Part shown: piece after piece, positions 28,889 through 42,526 of the stretch | Layout of the letters: each line of letters starts with the position of its first letter | Numbering within the stretch: position 1 is the stretch's first letter | Assembly: GCA_029933075.1 (NCBI GenBank) | Contig: JAOZOW010000010.1 | Span: forward strand, 1-51,450 | DNA from: Deltaproteobacteria bacterium | GTDB lineage: Bacteria; Desulfobacterota; DSM-4660; Desulfatiglandales; Desulfatiglandaceae | Reading direction: 5' to 3' | Length of the DNA: 51,450 nucleotides | Program-made: the position numbers and the translations under genes | The notes under the pieces: model-generated | What the model was told of the DNA's origin: nothing | Databases searched by the model: none | Seen by the model: only the letters and a program-made list of their open reading frames with translations

Positions 28889-30794
28889 TAACAACCGGGT
28901 CATACTCAAATTCATGACCGATTACCTCGAGAAAAAAGGATATCAGGTCATGTCAGCTGAAGACGGCCTTTCCGCCCTTGAAGCGCTTAGGAGCTATACC
29001 CCCGATGTAATGTTCGTAGATCTGATCATGCCCAACATAGGTGGGAAGAAACTCTGCCAGATCGTGAGGAGCATGCCTCATCTCAGCCAGGTCTACATCG
29101 TCATCCTCTCCGCGGTAGCTGCTGAAGAGGTCCCTGAACTGGACGAACTGGGCGCAAACGCCTGTATTGCAAAGGGGCCTTTTCCCGTAATGGCCCGCAA
29201 CGTCATGAGCGTGCTTGACAGGGTGGAAAAAGGTGAACCAGGCCCCTTGCCGGCAAAAGTCATGGGCCTGGAGAGCGTTCGCCGGCGAGCCATTACGAAA
29301 GAGCTGCTCTCGGCCAGGAAGCACTTTGAAGTAATCCTCGGAAGCATGTCCGAGGGGATCCTGGAGGTCACGCCCGACGGCAAAATCGTTTATGCCAATC
29401 CCGTTGCCATCTCTTTGCTGGGCAGGCCGGAGGAACAATTACTGGCCCTGGACCTGGATCAATTGTTCAGAGAAGAAGACCGCCCCAGGATCAAAAAACT
29501 CATGGAAGAAGCTAAAGTCAGCCCCCTTGAAATCCCCGATGACTTCCCGCTCACTGCAAACGGCAGGCAATTCTCGATAAAGATCCTGCCCGTAAACGAG
29601 AACGGTGACAAGGCACTTATAGTCATCCTCGATGACGTGAGCCTCAGAAAGCGGATGGAGGCGCAGCTCATCCAGGCCCAGAAGATGGAGGCCATCGGGA
29701 CCCTGGCAGGAGGCATAGCCCATGATTTCAATAATCTTCTCATGGGCATCCAGGGCTATGCCTCCCTTGTGCTGATGAATACGGATTCCACTGATCCCCG
29801 ATTTTCACATCTCAAGGGCATAGAGGAAATGGTCCAGAGAGGCTCGGACCTCACAAAACAGCTATTAGGGTTTGCCAGGGGAGGTAAATATGACGTCAAA
29901 CCCACCGATCTGAATGAAATTATCCACAAGAGCTCGGCAATGTTCGGAAGGACCCGAAAGGAGATCATGATCCGGGAAAAATACCAAAAAGACCTCTGGT
30001 CGGTGGAGGTGGATAGAGGGCAGATAGAACAGGCCCTTTTGAATCTCTATGTCAATGCCTGGCAGGCCATGCCCTCAGGCGGAGACCTATACCTCCAGAC
30101 GGAGAATGTTACCTTGGATGAAACTTACGTCAAACCCTTCAAGATCAAACCGGGAGAGTATGTGAAGATAACCATTACCGACACCGGGGTGGGCATGGAT
30201 GAACGGACAAGACAAAAAATATTCGAACCCTTTTTTACCACAAAGTCAATGGGGAGGGGCACGGGACTGGGCCTGGCCTCAGTGTACGGGATCATCAAAA
30301 ATCATGGCGGCTTCATCAATGTTTACAGCGAAAAAGACCAGGGGACAACGTTCACCATTTATCTGCCTGCTTCGAAGAAAAGGGCTCCAAGGGACAAGAG
30401 CGTATCAGCCCAAATACTTACAGGCTCCGAAACAGTACTGCTGGTGGATGACGAGCATATGATTCTTGAAGTCGCCAAGGGCATGCTCGAAAGCCTCGGT
30501 TACCAGGTACTCCCCGCGAGGAACGGCAAAGAGGCACTGGAAATCTACAGGGAAAATCAGGAAAAGATTGATCTCGTCATCCTCGACATGATCATGCCTG
30601 GTATAAGCGGGGGGGAGACCTTTGACAGTATAAAAAGCATGAACCCGGAGGCAAAAGTCCTTCTTTCAAGCGGCTACAGCATTGACGGCCAGGCCAAAGA
30701 GATCATGGGCAGGGGCTGTGATGGCTTCATCCAGAAACCCTTCGATGTCAAAACGCTATCTCTGAAGGTCAGGGAGATCCTGGACAAAGAATAG
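28866..30794 (+). CDS. Receiver-PAS-histidine kinase-receiver hybrid
   Basis: A 642-residue cytoplasmic hybrid kinase. The order is receiver (residues 1-120, acceptor Asp in 'F-V-D-L-I-M-P'), PAS (about 155-265), HisKA with phospho-His in 'G-I-A-H-D-F-N-N', HATPase with 'N-A-W-Q-A-M-P' and 'G-T-G-L-G-L' motifs, and a second receiver with acceptor Asp in 'V-I-L-D-M-I-M-P'. It has no membrane segments, so its input is intracellular or through the first receiver. It overlaps the receiver-GGDEF gene and precedes a kinase of similar design by 8 bp. Confidence 0.93.
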   Translation: MKKILVVDNNRVILKFMTDYLEKKGYQVMSAEDGLSALEALRSYTPDVMFVDLIMPNIGGKKLCQIVRSMPHLSQVYIVILSAVAAEEVPELDELGANACIAKGPFPVMARNVMSVLDRVEKGEPGPLPAKVMGLESVRRRAITKELLSARKHFEVILGSMSEGILEVTPDGKIVYANPVAISLLGRPEEQLLALDLDQLFREEDRPRIKKLMEEAKVSPLEIPDDFPLTANGRQFSIKILPVNENGDKALIVILDDVSLRKRMEAQLIQAQKMEAIGTLAGGIAHDFNNLLMGIQGYASLVLMNTDSTDPRFSHLKGIEEMVQRGSDLTKQLLGFARGGKYDVKPTDLNEIIHKSSAMFGRTRKEIMIREKYQKDLWSVEVDRGQIEQALLNLYVNAWQAMPSGGDLYLQTENVTLDETYVKPFKIKPGEYVKITITDTGVGMDERTRQKIFEPFFTTKSMGRGTGLGLASVYGIIKNHGGFINVYSEKDQGTTFTIYLPASKKRAPRDKSVSAQILTGSETVLLVDDEHMILEVAKGMLESLGYQVLPARNGKEALEIYRENQEKIDLVILDMIMPGISGGETFDSIKSMNPEAKVLLSSGYSIDGQAKEIMGRGCDGFIQKPFDVKTLSLKVREILDKE

Positions 30795-30802
30795 GTGCAA
30801 AA

Positions 30803-32940
<2,138 letters not shown>

Positions 32941-32947
<7 letters not shown>

Positions 32948-33291
32948 TTACGCAACTTGCACAAAATGTGGGACTGGAGCCGGAAGAATTCAGCGAGATC
33001 TTTGAAATCTATGCGGAAACCACTTCCACCGACCTGGAGGAACTGAGAGCAGCCATGAATGCCGGGGATGCAGAAAAAGCCCACGAAAAGGCCCATTCCA
33101 TCAAGGGCGCATCTGGAAACCTGGGCCTTATGGAGCTCTACGAACTGTCAAAGGAAATCGACGACAATGTCCGCGCAGGAAAGGTAAGAGGACTGGAGGG
33201 CCTGATGGAACGGCTCACGGCAAAGTACGAAAACTTGCTGGAAGAATTCCAGAGGAGCAGCAGGGCGATCCAAGGAGAATGCGATGCATGA
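32941..33291 (+). CDS. Histidine phosphotransfer protein Hpt
   Basis: A 116-residue helical Hpt protein with the phospho-His at residue 52 in 'H-S-I-K-G-A-S-G-N-L-G'. It would shuttle phosphate between the receivers of the hybrid kinases and a final receiver such as the receiver-GGDEF protein or the channel receiver. The ATG at 32941 follows the kinase stop and uses the AAAGGAGG site located in the end of the kinase gene; an upstream ATG inside the kinase is less likely. Its end overlaps the receiver-HisKA gene by 8 bp. The seven bases at its start belong to the repeat, and the rest is unique. Confidence 0.92.
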
Positions 33292-33979
33292 GTCCAGTCT
33301 GATTGATCTGTCTGGAACCAGGGTCCTCGTGGTGGATGACGACCCGGCCAGCATCAGGATTGTGGAGGCATTTCTCAAAAAAAATGGATATGACACCCTG
33401 ACAGCATCGGGAGCCAGGCAATGCCTCATCATATCAAAAAAAGAAGTGCCTGATCTCATACTCCTGGATATCAGCATGCCCGATATGAGCGGCCTTGAGG
33501 TGTGCAAGCGCCTCAAACAGGAAAGCAGAACCTGCGATATCCCCATCATCTTTGTCACCGCCAGCACGGATAATGAGACCCTGAAAGAGGCATTCGAATC
33601 GGGGGGGAGCGACTATGTCCGCAAGCCGGTAAACAGCACAGAACTGCTGGTCAGGATAAAATCCGTTCTCACACAAAGGAAACTGACAGAAGAGCTCCTC
33701 CAGAGGGAAAAATTGACGGGTGTGCTTGAAATGGCGGGCGCGGTCTGCCATGAGCTGAACCAGCCCATTCAAGCGGTATCGGGGATCGCAGAAGTCCTGC
33801 TCATGGACATGGAAAAAGACAACCCCCGATACGGCGACCTTAAGAAAATCCTCGATCAGGCCCTCAGGATGGGAGAGATAACCCGGAAGCTCATGCTCAT
33901 CACCAAGTATGAGACCAAAAATTATGTAGGAAAGGCAAAGATAATTGATATTGAGAGGGCATCAGCGGCCCTCAATTGA
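33284..33979 (+). CDS. Receiver-HisKA protein without ATPase domain
   Basis: A 231-residue protein with a receiver (acceptor Asp62; Lys in 'V-R-K-P') joined to a HisKA-like helix pair with His156 in 'V-C-H-E-L-N-Q-P'. The expected HATPase domain is absent: the reading frame ends after the second HisKA helix. It could act as a phosphotransfer or dimerisation partner for a full kinase. It is not obviously a frameshifted remnant, because the next 75 bp contain no kinase-like sequence. It overlaps hpt by 8 bp and is 75 bp from the HDOD gene. Confidence 0.85.
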   Translation: MHESSLIDLSGTRVLVVDDDPASIRIVEAFLKKNGYDTLTASGARQCLIISKKEVPDLILLDISMPDMSGLEVCKRLKQESRTCDIPIIFVTASTDNETLKEAFESGGSDYVRKPVNSTELLVRIKSVLTQRKLTEELLQREKLTGVLEMAGAVCHELNQPIQAVSGIAEVLLMDMEKDNPRYGDLKKILDQALRMGEITRKLMLITKYETKNYVGKAKIIDIERASAALN

Positions 33980-34054
33980 CTCGCCCCCCGCCTGATACTC
34001 CCCGGAACCCAGCTCGTGTGCAGGGACATATACGGTAACAGGATGGAGAACGCC

Positions 34055-34906
34055 ATGCCAACTGCAGCAATGCTCTTGAGAAAATTCAACAGCGTAAAAA
34101 CTCTCCCCCATGTGGCCATCCGGCTGTCCAAGTTGATCTCCGATGAAAAAAGCACCATGCAGGATTTCGAAAAAATGATCAGGATGGACCCCACTTTGGT
34201 ACTGCGACTCTTGCGCCTGGTCAACAGCCCCTACTACGGTCTCAAGCAGAAGGTGGACAGCATCAGCAGAGCTGTCGTGTTTATAGGCATGAAAAACCTG
34301 CGGAACCTGATAGTCACCGATGCCCTAAAGGAAATCTTCCGTGAAGATCCTGCCAGTGAGATTTTCTCCCGAAAAAAACTCTGGCTTCACTGTGCAGCGG
34401 TGAGCATTTGCAGCCAAATGATCTCCGAGCGTATCTTTGGTCAGGAAGGGGAAAATGCCTTCCTGTGCGGGATTCTCCATGACATCGGAATGATCGTTGA
34501 AGATCAAGTGGTCCGGGAGCGGTTCTTGCAATTCTGCAACACTCCCAAGACTGATTCCAGCCCGATCACCCAATACGAGAGGAGCATTATCGGCACGGAT
34601 CATTGCCAGGTAGGACATCTCCTTTCCCGCGACTGGAACCTGCCAGTTGAAGTCCAGGAAGGCATCAAGCGCCACCACAGCATCCTGGAAGATGTCAGCC
34701 CGTCCAGCATTACCGGGATAGCCCAGATTTCGGAATATATCGTGTCGAAACTGGACTATCCGGCAATGCCGGGAATGGATCCCATCCTCTCGCCCCCCCT
34801 CGCTGATCACCTCCGGGAGAGACTCCAGGAATACAGGGCCCTTGCAAAGGACCTTCCTGATGAGATGTCAAAAGCAAAGGAGCTTTACGAATCCCCTGAG
34901 GAATAG
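34055..34906 (+). CDS. HDOD-domain signalling protein
   Basis: A protein of about 283 residues of the HDOD family with the typical 'L-R-L-V-N-S-P-Y-Y-G' and 'A-V-V-F-I-G-M' segments and a later 'L-H-D-I-G' motif. Here His-Asp is present in 'L-H-D-I-G', unlike the other HDOD protein in the window (Lys-Asp), although the rest of the HD metal site is not conserved. Three in-frame starts (GTG 34016, ATG 34043, ATG 34055) are possible. The last has GGAG six bases upstream and is preferred. It sits between the receiver-HisKA gene and the second kinase, which suggests a scaffold role in the phosphorelay. Confidence 0.85.
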   Translation: MPTAAMLLRKFNSVKTLPHVAIRLSKLISDEKSTMQDFEKMIRMDPTLVLRLLRLVNSPYYGLKQKVDSISRAVVFIGMKNLRNLIVTDALKEIFREDPASEIFSRKKLWLHCAAVSICSQMISERIFGQEGENAFLCGILHDIGMIVEDQVVRERFLQFCNTPKTDSSPITQYERSIIGTDHCQVGHLLSRDWNLPVEVQEGIKRHHSILEDVSPSSITGIAQISEYIVSKLDYPAMPGMDPILSPPLADHLRERLQEYRALAKDLPDEMSKAKELYESPEE

Positions 34907-34912
34907 GAAAAC

Positions 34913-37150
<2,238 letters not shown>

Positions 37151-37180
37151 GATGAAATCCATTCGGGAGGGCGGGAAGTT

Positions 37181-37987
37181 ATGAGCATACTTGTGGTAGA
37201 AGACAATCCGGTCAGTGCCAAGATCATTGAGTTTAATCTCGCAAAGAAAGGTCATGAAACCAAGGTAGTGCAATCCGGAAAGGAGGCCCTCGAATGCCTC
37301 GAGTCAATGCCGGAAATTCAATTAGTCATAACTGACATCATGATGCCTGAGATGGATGGGCTGGAGCTGCTCGCCAAGATAAAGGAACGGCCCGAATGGA
37401 TGGATATACCTGTTATTATGTGTACTTTCCTGGCGGACATGGAGACCGTCAGGAAAGCAATTGAAGCGGGCTGCCGTCACTATATTCTAAAACCCATCAA
37501 GGCCTCCCAGCTCCTCGAAAAGGTGGAGGAGGCATTGGTGCAGGAAAAGCCGGTGCTGAAAGCAAAAAACGAGGTAATTTCCCGAATCGGGCTGGACAGC
37601 CGCTCATATAAGGATATCCTGGAATCGTTCGCCGCCCAGGTCAGAGAGGCCCTTTCCATGTTGGAAAAAGGCGCTGAAGGAAAATCGGGACCTGAGATAT
37701 CCCTGATCCTTTCAAACCTTTCCGAAGGGGCGGCACTGATCGGGGCAGAAAGGCTTAAGGCCATGTTAGACAAACATGGCCAAAGGGCTCCTGATGGAAC
37801 CATGAAAATTTTAGATTCCGAATATCCTCTGCTGCTGAGGGAACTGAAGCTGTTAACCGCAGCCCTTCCCGCCCCGCCCCCCTTAGATGACATCGGGCCC
37901 TCTGAAAAAGAGGGAAAGAAAAAGGAAACTCCACCGGAGGCAACGGAAGGTGAGCCATCGCCGGATGCAGGTGATGAGAAAAGATAG
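37181..37987 (+). CDS. Receiver with Hpt-like C-terminal tail
   Basis: A 268-residue protein. Residues 1-122 form a receiver with 'V-E-D-N-P' acid pocket, acceptor Asp in 'V-I-T-D-I-M-M-P' and Lys in 'Y-I-L-K-P'. Residues about 140-215 are helical and contain 'N-L-S-E-G-A-A-L-I-G-A-E-R-L', which resembles the Hpt helix but has no phospho-His. A low-complexity charged tail (Pro, Glu, Lys) ends the protein. It may dock to receivers without passing phosphate. The ribosome site is good (GGGAGG), and it precedes the channel gene by 2 bp. Confidence 0.85.
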   Translation: MSILVVEDNPVSAKIIEFNLAKKGHETKVVQSGKEALECLESMPEIQLVITDIMMPEMDGLELLAKIKERPEWMDIPVIMCTFLADMETVRKAIEAGCRHYILKPIKASQLLEKVEEALVQEKPVLKAKNEVISRIGLDSRSYKDILESFAAQVREALSMLEKGAEGKSGPEISLILSNLSEGAALIGAERLKAMLDKHGQRAPDGTMKILDSEYPLLLRELKLLTAALPAPPPLDDIGPSEKEGKKKETPPEATEGEPSPDAGDEKR

Positions 37988-37989
37988 CC

Positions 37990-39345
37990 ATGTCTGGGAA
38001 CAGGCGGATCATCATAGCCCTTCTCTTTTTCTTGCTGATTACAGCCATAGGGACCGCAGGCTTTGTCATCATTGAAGGATACAGCCTGCTTGACGGCCTC
38101 TACATGACGGTGATCACGCTTTCCACCGTGGGCTTCGGGGAGGTAAAGCCGCTTTCCGGGGCGGGACGGGCCTTTGCATCCCTTTTCATCATGCTCAGCC
38201 TTGCTGGCCTGGCATTTGCAACCCATGCCCTGGTGGAAACATTGCTGGAAAAGGCGTGGACCGGAAAACTGGAGATGAAAAAGATGAAAAAGCAAATATC
38301 CCGCTTAAAATCCCATTACATCATGTGCGGGTATGGAAGAATGGGTGCTGCCGCCGCTGAATATTTTGAAAAGGCGGGCACATCTTTTGTTATTGTGGAG
38401 TCGCACCCCGAGCAGATTCAGAGGATCAGGGAGACGGACAGGCTCTTTATTGAGGGCGATGCCACACATGAAAGCACACTGCTCGACGCAGGCATAAAAT
38501 CGGCAAGCGGGCTCCTGGCGCTTCTCAAATCCGATCCTGATAACTTATTTCTGGTACTTACCGCACGGGAACTCAACCCCACCCTTCATATCATTGCCCG
38601 TGCCGAGGAGGAGTCATCGGGTAAAAAGATCTTCCGGGCTGGAGCTGACAGTGTGATCTCCCCTTTCGCCACGGCCGGAAAACAGATTGCAAGCGACATC
38701 CTTACGGCTACAGGCAGGTTCTCGGGGCCTGTGGATCAGAAAATAAGACCCGGGGCCAAGCCCCAGTGGATTGCTGTCCAGGCGGACTCGGACATGCTGG
38801 GCCAGAACATCGGGATGGTGTCAAGTCAAACAGAGGGCCAGGTGGTGGGTCTTCGCAGGAATGGAAGCGATATCCTGCTGCCCGACCCTGATACGCCGCT
38901 TGAAAGTGGAGACATGATCCTTGTAATGGAAGGTAGCGACGGAAGCGGCAACCGGGTTTCCTTCCACCGCACGGAACCCAAAAAAATCGTTATTGTCGAC
39001 GACAATCCCATTATCCTCAGGCTCTATACCCGTCTCTTTCAAAAGGCTGGATTTAACCCCCTCCCTGCCACCAACGGCCGGGAAGGTCTCGATACTATCG
39101 TGAGGGAAAAGCCGGTTGCCGCAGTGATCGATTTTATGCTTCCCGTGCTCTCCGGCATAGAGGTGTGTCAAAAGGTCCGTTCGGTACCTGGGTGTAAGGG
39201 GACAAAACTGATCCTGTTTACCGCTGATGATCAACCTGAAACACGCAACCGGGCCCTAAAGGCAGGGGCTGATGCAGTGGTCGTCAAGAGCCCGGAGGCC
39301 TCTGAGGTGATCGAGACGGTCCTGCAGATGCTCAAGGAAAATTAA
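37990..39345 (+). CDS. Potassium channel with RCK domains fused to a receiver
   Basis: A 451-residue protein. A two-helix channel (helices about 7-28 and 60-85) holds the pore loop with selectivity filter T-V-G-F-G at residues 46-50. An RCK/TrkA N-domain follows (about 108-230) with a 'G-Y-G-R-M-G' nucleotide loop at 114-119, then a TrkA-C domain (about 250-315). A complete receiver domain occupies 332-448 with Asp337-Asp338, acceptor Asp381, Thr411 and Lys433. The first parts match MthK/Kch-type channels; the receiver at the C terminus is unusual. It closes the signalling operon, and its end overlaps the convergent HD-GYP gene by 14 bp. Phosphorylation-controlled gating is an inference. Confidence 0.9.
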   Translation: MSGNRRIIIALLFFLLITAIGTAGFVIIEGYSLLDGLYMTVITLSTVGFGEVKPLSGAGRAFASLFIMLSLAGLAFATHALVETLLEKAWTGKLEMKKMKKQISRLKSHYIMCGYGRMGAAAAEYFEKAGTSFVIVESHPEQIQRIRETDRLFIEGDATHESTLLDAGIKSASGLLALLKSDPDNLFLVLTARELNPTLHIIARAEEESSGKKIFRAGADSVISPFATAGKQIASDILTATGRFSGPVDQKIRPGAKPQWIAVQADSDMLGQNIGMVSSQTEGQVVGLRRNGSDILLPDPDTPLESGDMILVMEGSDGSGNRVSFHRTEPKKIVIVDDNPIILRLYTRLFQKAGFNPLPATNGREGLDTIVREKPVAAVIDFMLPVLSGIEVCQKVRSVPGCKGTKLILFTADDQPETRNRALKAGADAVVVKSPEASEVIETVLQMLKEN

Positions 39346-40852
39346 TCATGATCCCACGCTGCATATCACCTGACTCATGAAGCTCAAGGAAGGCCTCAGC
39401 AATATGAGGGTCGAACTGACTCCCTGCATTTTCCCTGATAATTTTGATAGCCTGCTCTTCTGACATCTTTTTCCGATAGGATCGATCGGAGGTCAGGGCA
39501 TCGTATACATCGGCCACGGAGAGCACCCTGGACAGAAAAGGAATTTCCTCTCCCTTAAGACCGTCCGGATACCCCCTGCCGTCCCATCTTTCATGATGAT
39601 GCCTGATGATCTCCTGCTCATCTCCCCACATGCCCAGGTGCCCTATAATATTGCTTCCTATCACCGGATGTTTCTTGATGAATTCATACTCGGTTTCCGT
39701 GAGCCTGCCGGGCTTTAAGAGGATTTTATCCGGGATGCCTATCTTTCCAATGTCATGGAGGTTCCCCGCGATATTCAACCTGTCTAAATCCTCCTGCGAA
39801 CATCCGACGGCCTTTGCCACCGTCATGGCATATCGGGATACCCTCGTGGAGTGTTGCTTGGTATAGGGGTCTCTGGCCTCAATGGCTTCAACAAAGGCAT
39901 AGAGGGTGGAAAAGAGGTTTTCGTATATGTTTTCATAGAGGGCCATGTTTTCCACTGCAAAAGAAGCCTTCTCCCCCAAAAAGTTCAGGAAATAGAGGTC
40001 CCTGTCGCTGAACTGTGCCCTGCTGTCACGTATAATGCACACAAGGGTGCCGAAAACGCTGGACCTTATTTTGAGAGGGATTGCCATCAGACTCCCATCG
40101 CCATTGCCGCCCTGCATAAGGTAAGGCATGCCGTCTTCCGATACCCTTCTCAGCAGGTCTTCCCGCAGGTGCCCGCAGCTGATCCCAGGCTTTACATTAT
40201 CTCTGTAATAGGAGGCGATCATGGCATGTTCCAAGCAATCGCCGGTACTCACAAAAAAATGAGACTCATCGCAAGGGGTAATCCTGCCTGCCATGCTCAC
40301 AAGCACATTGAAGATATCTTTGCTGCTCATTGCATCATTGAGCCTCTGAAGGATAAGGTTCATTGTTTCAAGCTCACCGATCTTCGCTTGCAATTCCTCA
40401 TTGACCTTCAGAAGCTTTTGGTTTTTCCTCGCCTCTTCCTTCAGAATGATGTTGTCCACAAACAGGGTCCTTTCTCTCATGACTCTGTCTATGGTGGGCA
40501 GGATTTGCTCCATCTTGATCGGTTTGGTGAGAAAATCCACTACACCATGCTTTAGGGTCTTTATGGCACTATCCACGGAGGGATACCCCGTCATCACCAC
40601 CACGGGGATCGTATTGTCATAAAGCTGAATCCTCCTTGTCAGTTCAATGCCGTCAAGGTGTGGCATGCAAAGGTCGGTAAAGCAGCAGTCTATCTTCTCT
40701 TTCTTTATGATCCGGAGGGCTTCGAGGCCATCTTTGGCCGTAAAGACTTCATAGCTCCCGACACTTTCCAGGTAAGACTTGAAGATGTCGAGAATGCTCT
40801 CCTCATCATCCACAACGACAATTTTAAGATCATCGCCCATGGTCCCTTTCAT
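39332..40852 (-). CDS. Receiver-GAF-HD-GYP cyclic di-GMP phosphodiesterase
   Basis: A 506-residue protein with a receiver (residues 8-125, acceptor Asp60), a coiled coil, a GAF-like domain (about 175-310) and a C-terminal HD-GYP domain (about 330-495). The HD-GYP motifs are intact: 'N-L-H-D-I-G-K-I-G-I-P' and 'G-R-G-Y-P-D-G'. It should hydrolyse c-di-GMP, opposing the two GGDEF enzymes on the other strand. An ATG at 40840 is an alternative start. It is last in the flagellin-fliD operon and overlaps the convergent channel gene by 14 bp. Confidence 0.93.
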   Translation of the reverse strand: MKGTMGDDLKIVVVDDEESILDIFKSYLESVGSYEVFTAKDGLEALRIIKKEKIDCCFTDLCMPHLDGIELTRRIQLYDNTIPVVVMTGYPSVDSAIKTLKHGVVDFLTKPIKMEQILPTIDRVMRERTLFVDNIILKEEARKNQKLLKVNEELQAKIGELETMNLILQRLNDAMSSKDIFNVLVSMAGRITPCDESHFFVSTGDCLEHAMIASYYRDNVKPGISCGHLREDLLRRVSEDGMPYLMQGGNGDGSLMAIPLKIRSSVFGTLVCIIRDSRAQFSDRDLYFLNFLGEKASFAVENMALYENIYENLFSTLYAFVEAIEARDPYTKQHSTRVSRYAMTVAKAVGCSQEDLDRLNIAGNLHDIGKIGIPDKILLKPGRLTETEYEFIKKHPVIGSNIIGHLGMWGDEQEIIRHHHERWDGRGYPDGLKGEEIPFLSRVLSVADVYDALTSDRSYRKKMSEEQAIKIIRENAGSQFDPHIAEAFLELHESGDMQRGIMINFP

Positions 40853-40856
40853 CCCA

Positions 40857-41537
40857 TCACTCTTGAAGGCTGATACTTCTTAAGTAACGTTTCTTGAGCG
40901 CATTGAATTCCGCTTCCGTCAAGGCTCCGCTTTCCCTGAGAGAGGAGAGCTCTTTTAGTTGATCCACGCAATTGCCCAAGGAGGAGCCGGACTCATAAAG
41001 ATAGTGCAGACCCGGCATATTTGATGGAAAAAAGTTGATGTTTGCAATCCTTTCTTCCTTACATTTTTCCTTTTTCAGGGCTATCAACTCATTGTAGGCA
41101 TCCTGCAGCTTTATCATGAGATTCCGATTCTCCCGGTTCAGCATGATTTTCTCAATCGCATTGTCAACAACGATCTTTATCTCATCAAGCTTGCAGGGCT
41201 TTTTGATATAATCATAGGCGCCCTCTTTTATCGCCGTAATGGCAGTCTCTAAAGAGGCATGACCTGTAATAATCACTACTATGGTATCCGGACGGGTCTT
41301 CTTTGCAAACCTCAACACTTCCAGGCCGCCCACCCTGGGCATAACCAGGTCCACGATAATCAGGTCGTAGGCATTTTCCTGCATCAGCTCAATGGCTTCC
41401 ACGCCATCATGGCAAACGTCTATGGACCTTCCTCCTGCCGAGAGCAAATCTCTGAGGATGGATGCCACGGCCCTTTCGTCATCCACAATGAGGATCCTGA
41501 CTCCAGTCTCCGATCTTTCCTTGATCTCCAAAGGCAC
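40857..41537 (-). CDS. Receiver with C-terminal SHOCT motif
   Basis: A 226-residue protein. The receiver spans about residues 14-130 with acid pair Asp19-Asp20, acceptor Asp63 and 'Y-I-K-K-P'. A helical linker follows, and the last 30 residues ('L-K-E-L-S-S-L-R-E-S-G-A-L-T-E-A-E-F') match the short SHOCT motif, usually a protein-interaction tail. No DNA-binding domain is visible. It precedes the HD-GYP gene by 4 bp and follows flaG by 18 bp. Confidence 0.88.
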   Translation of the reverse strand: MPLEIKERSETGVRILIVDDERAVASILRDLLSAGGRSIDVCHDGVEAIELMQENAYDLIIVDLVMPRVGGLEVLRFAKKTRPDTIVVIITGHASLETAITAIKEGAYDYIKKPCKLDEIKIVVDNAIEKIMLNRENRNLMIKLQDAYNELIALKKEKCKEERIANINFFPSNMPGLHYLYESGSSLGNCVDQLKELSSLRESGALTEAEFNALKKRYLRSISLQE

Positions 41538-41555
41538 GGCCCCCCGGCACCATCC

Positions 41556-41906
41556 TTATCCCTTTTGATCAAACAGCAGGCCCACCATTTCTTCGAGCCG
41601 GGCAGCCAGGTCCAAAACCTCGGAAGGGGGAATCTCCCGGATTACCTCGCCCGTAGATTCATCTGTCACGGTCACCATGACCACCCCGGATGCCTGGTGC
41701 ACAGAAAAATGGATATCCAGATTATGAATCATGTTCAGATTTTTCTGCAGGTTCGCGGCAATTTCCGTAATCTGACCCGGATCGGGCTGCGCTGTGGCCC
41801 TTTCAGCCGCAGCTGTCTCCTGGGTGGTCCGTCTTCCAGTTGAAACTTCACCAGGGGCAAGGGGAGGCATACCCTTTGTTGTCGCGCCTATGGATTCTAT
41901 TAACAT
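41556..41906 (-). CDS. flaG: FlaG family flagellar protein
   Basis: A 116-residue FlaG protein. The disordered N-terminal half is followed by the conserved 'L-D-I-H-F-S-V-H' and 'V-I-R-E-I-P-P-S-E-V-L-D-L' segments. FlaG proteins influence filament length and are usually encoded near fliD. It has a strong ribosome site (GAGGAGGAG). 113 bp separate it from the upstream chaperone gene. Confidence 0.9.
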   Translation of the reverse strand: MLIESIGATTKGMPPLAPGEVSTGRRTTQETAAAERATAQPDPGQITEIAANLQKNLNMIHNLDIHFSVHQASGVVMVTVTDESTGEVIREIPPSEVLDLAARLEEMVGLLFDQKG

Positions 41907-42019
41907 ATCTATGACTCCTCCTCTTATGGTTTTTCGGCCTCCCTATGGCAAAACTTTAGGCAAAATCAAACCTGTCCAAAGTCGATTCTGGCCGCCAATA
42001 ACCTATATGAAGAAAAAGT

Positions 42020-42475
42020 TCATCTCATCGTGTCCAAAAACCTCGGGGAGGGTCTTTGATGCATCCTGTAACCATGCGCCGCTTGTCTCACCCTTTGCAC
42101 ATGAAAAAGTTCCGCTCTGAGCGTTCCGCACTCTGCCCTGATCAACCCTGTTATCTCCCTGTCAAGAGACGATGCTTCCTCCATCACTCTTCTTGTTTTC
42201 TCCGCATAATATTCTATGAGTTCCCTAAAGGCAGCCGATTTCCTTCCACGGTCCCGACCATTGGGGCGGAGCAGATTCCGCATTGAGCGGTCAATGCCAT
42301 TTACTCTCTGGATGCAACCCTCCCGCTCTGAAATCAAGAGGTGGATCTGCCCCCCGGCTTTCTCCGCCAACACCCCTCTTATCGCCCTGGCAATGGACAG
42401 ATACTGCCTCAAACAATCAAGCTTCTTCTCCAGCAGGCCCAAAAGACGCTTTTTCTCATCTTTTTTCACAGCCAT
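42020..42475 (-). CDS. FliT/FlgN-like flagellar export chaperone
   Basis: A protein of 151 residues, all helical and charged, in the position after fliS where fliT is found in many flagellated bacteria. Its N-terminal half ('K-K-L-D-C-L-R-Q-Y-L' and 'I-S-E-R-E-G-C-I-Q-R') resembles the antiparallel helices of FlgN/FliT chaperones. Sequence identity is weak, so which substrate it escorts (FliD or the hook-associated proteins) is not known. The ATG at 42475 is preceded by GGAGG at close spacing; a TTG at 42484 is also open. Confidence 0.65.
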   Translation of the reverse strand: MAVKKDEKKRLLGLLEKKLDCLRQYLSIARAIRGVLAEKAGGQIHLLISEREGCIQRVNGIDRSMRNLLRPNGRDRGRKSAAFRELIEYYAEKTRRVMEEASSLDREITGLIRAECGTLRAELFHVQRVRQAAHGYRMHQRPSPRFLDTMR

Positions 42476-42526
42476 GTCCTCCAAGAGTCTTACCCCTCAC
42501 AAAGATGAAATCACCACCAGCCTCCG

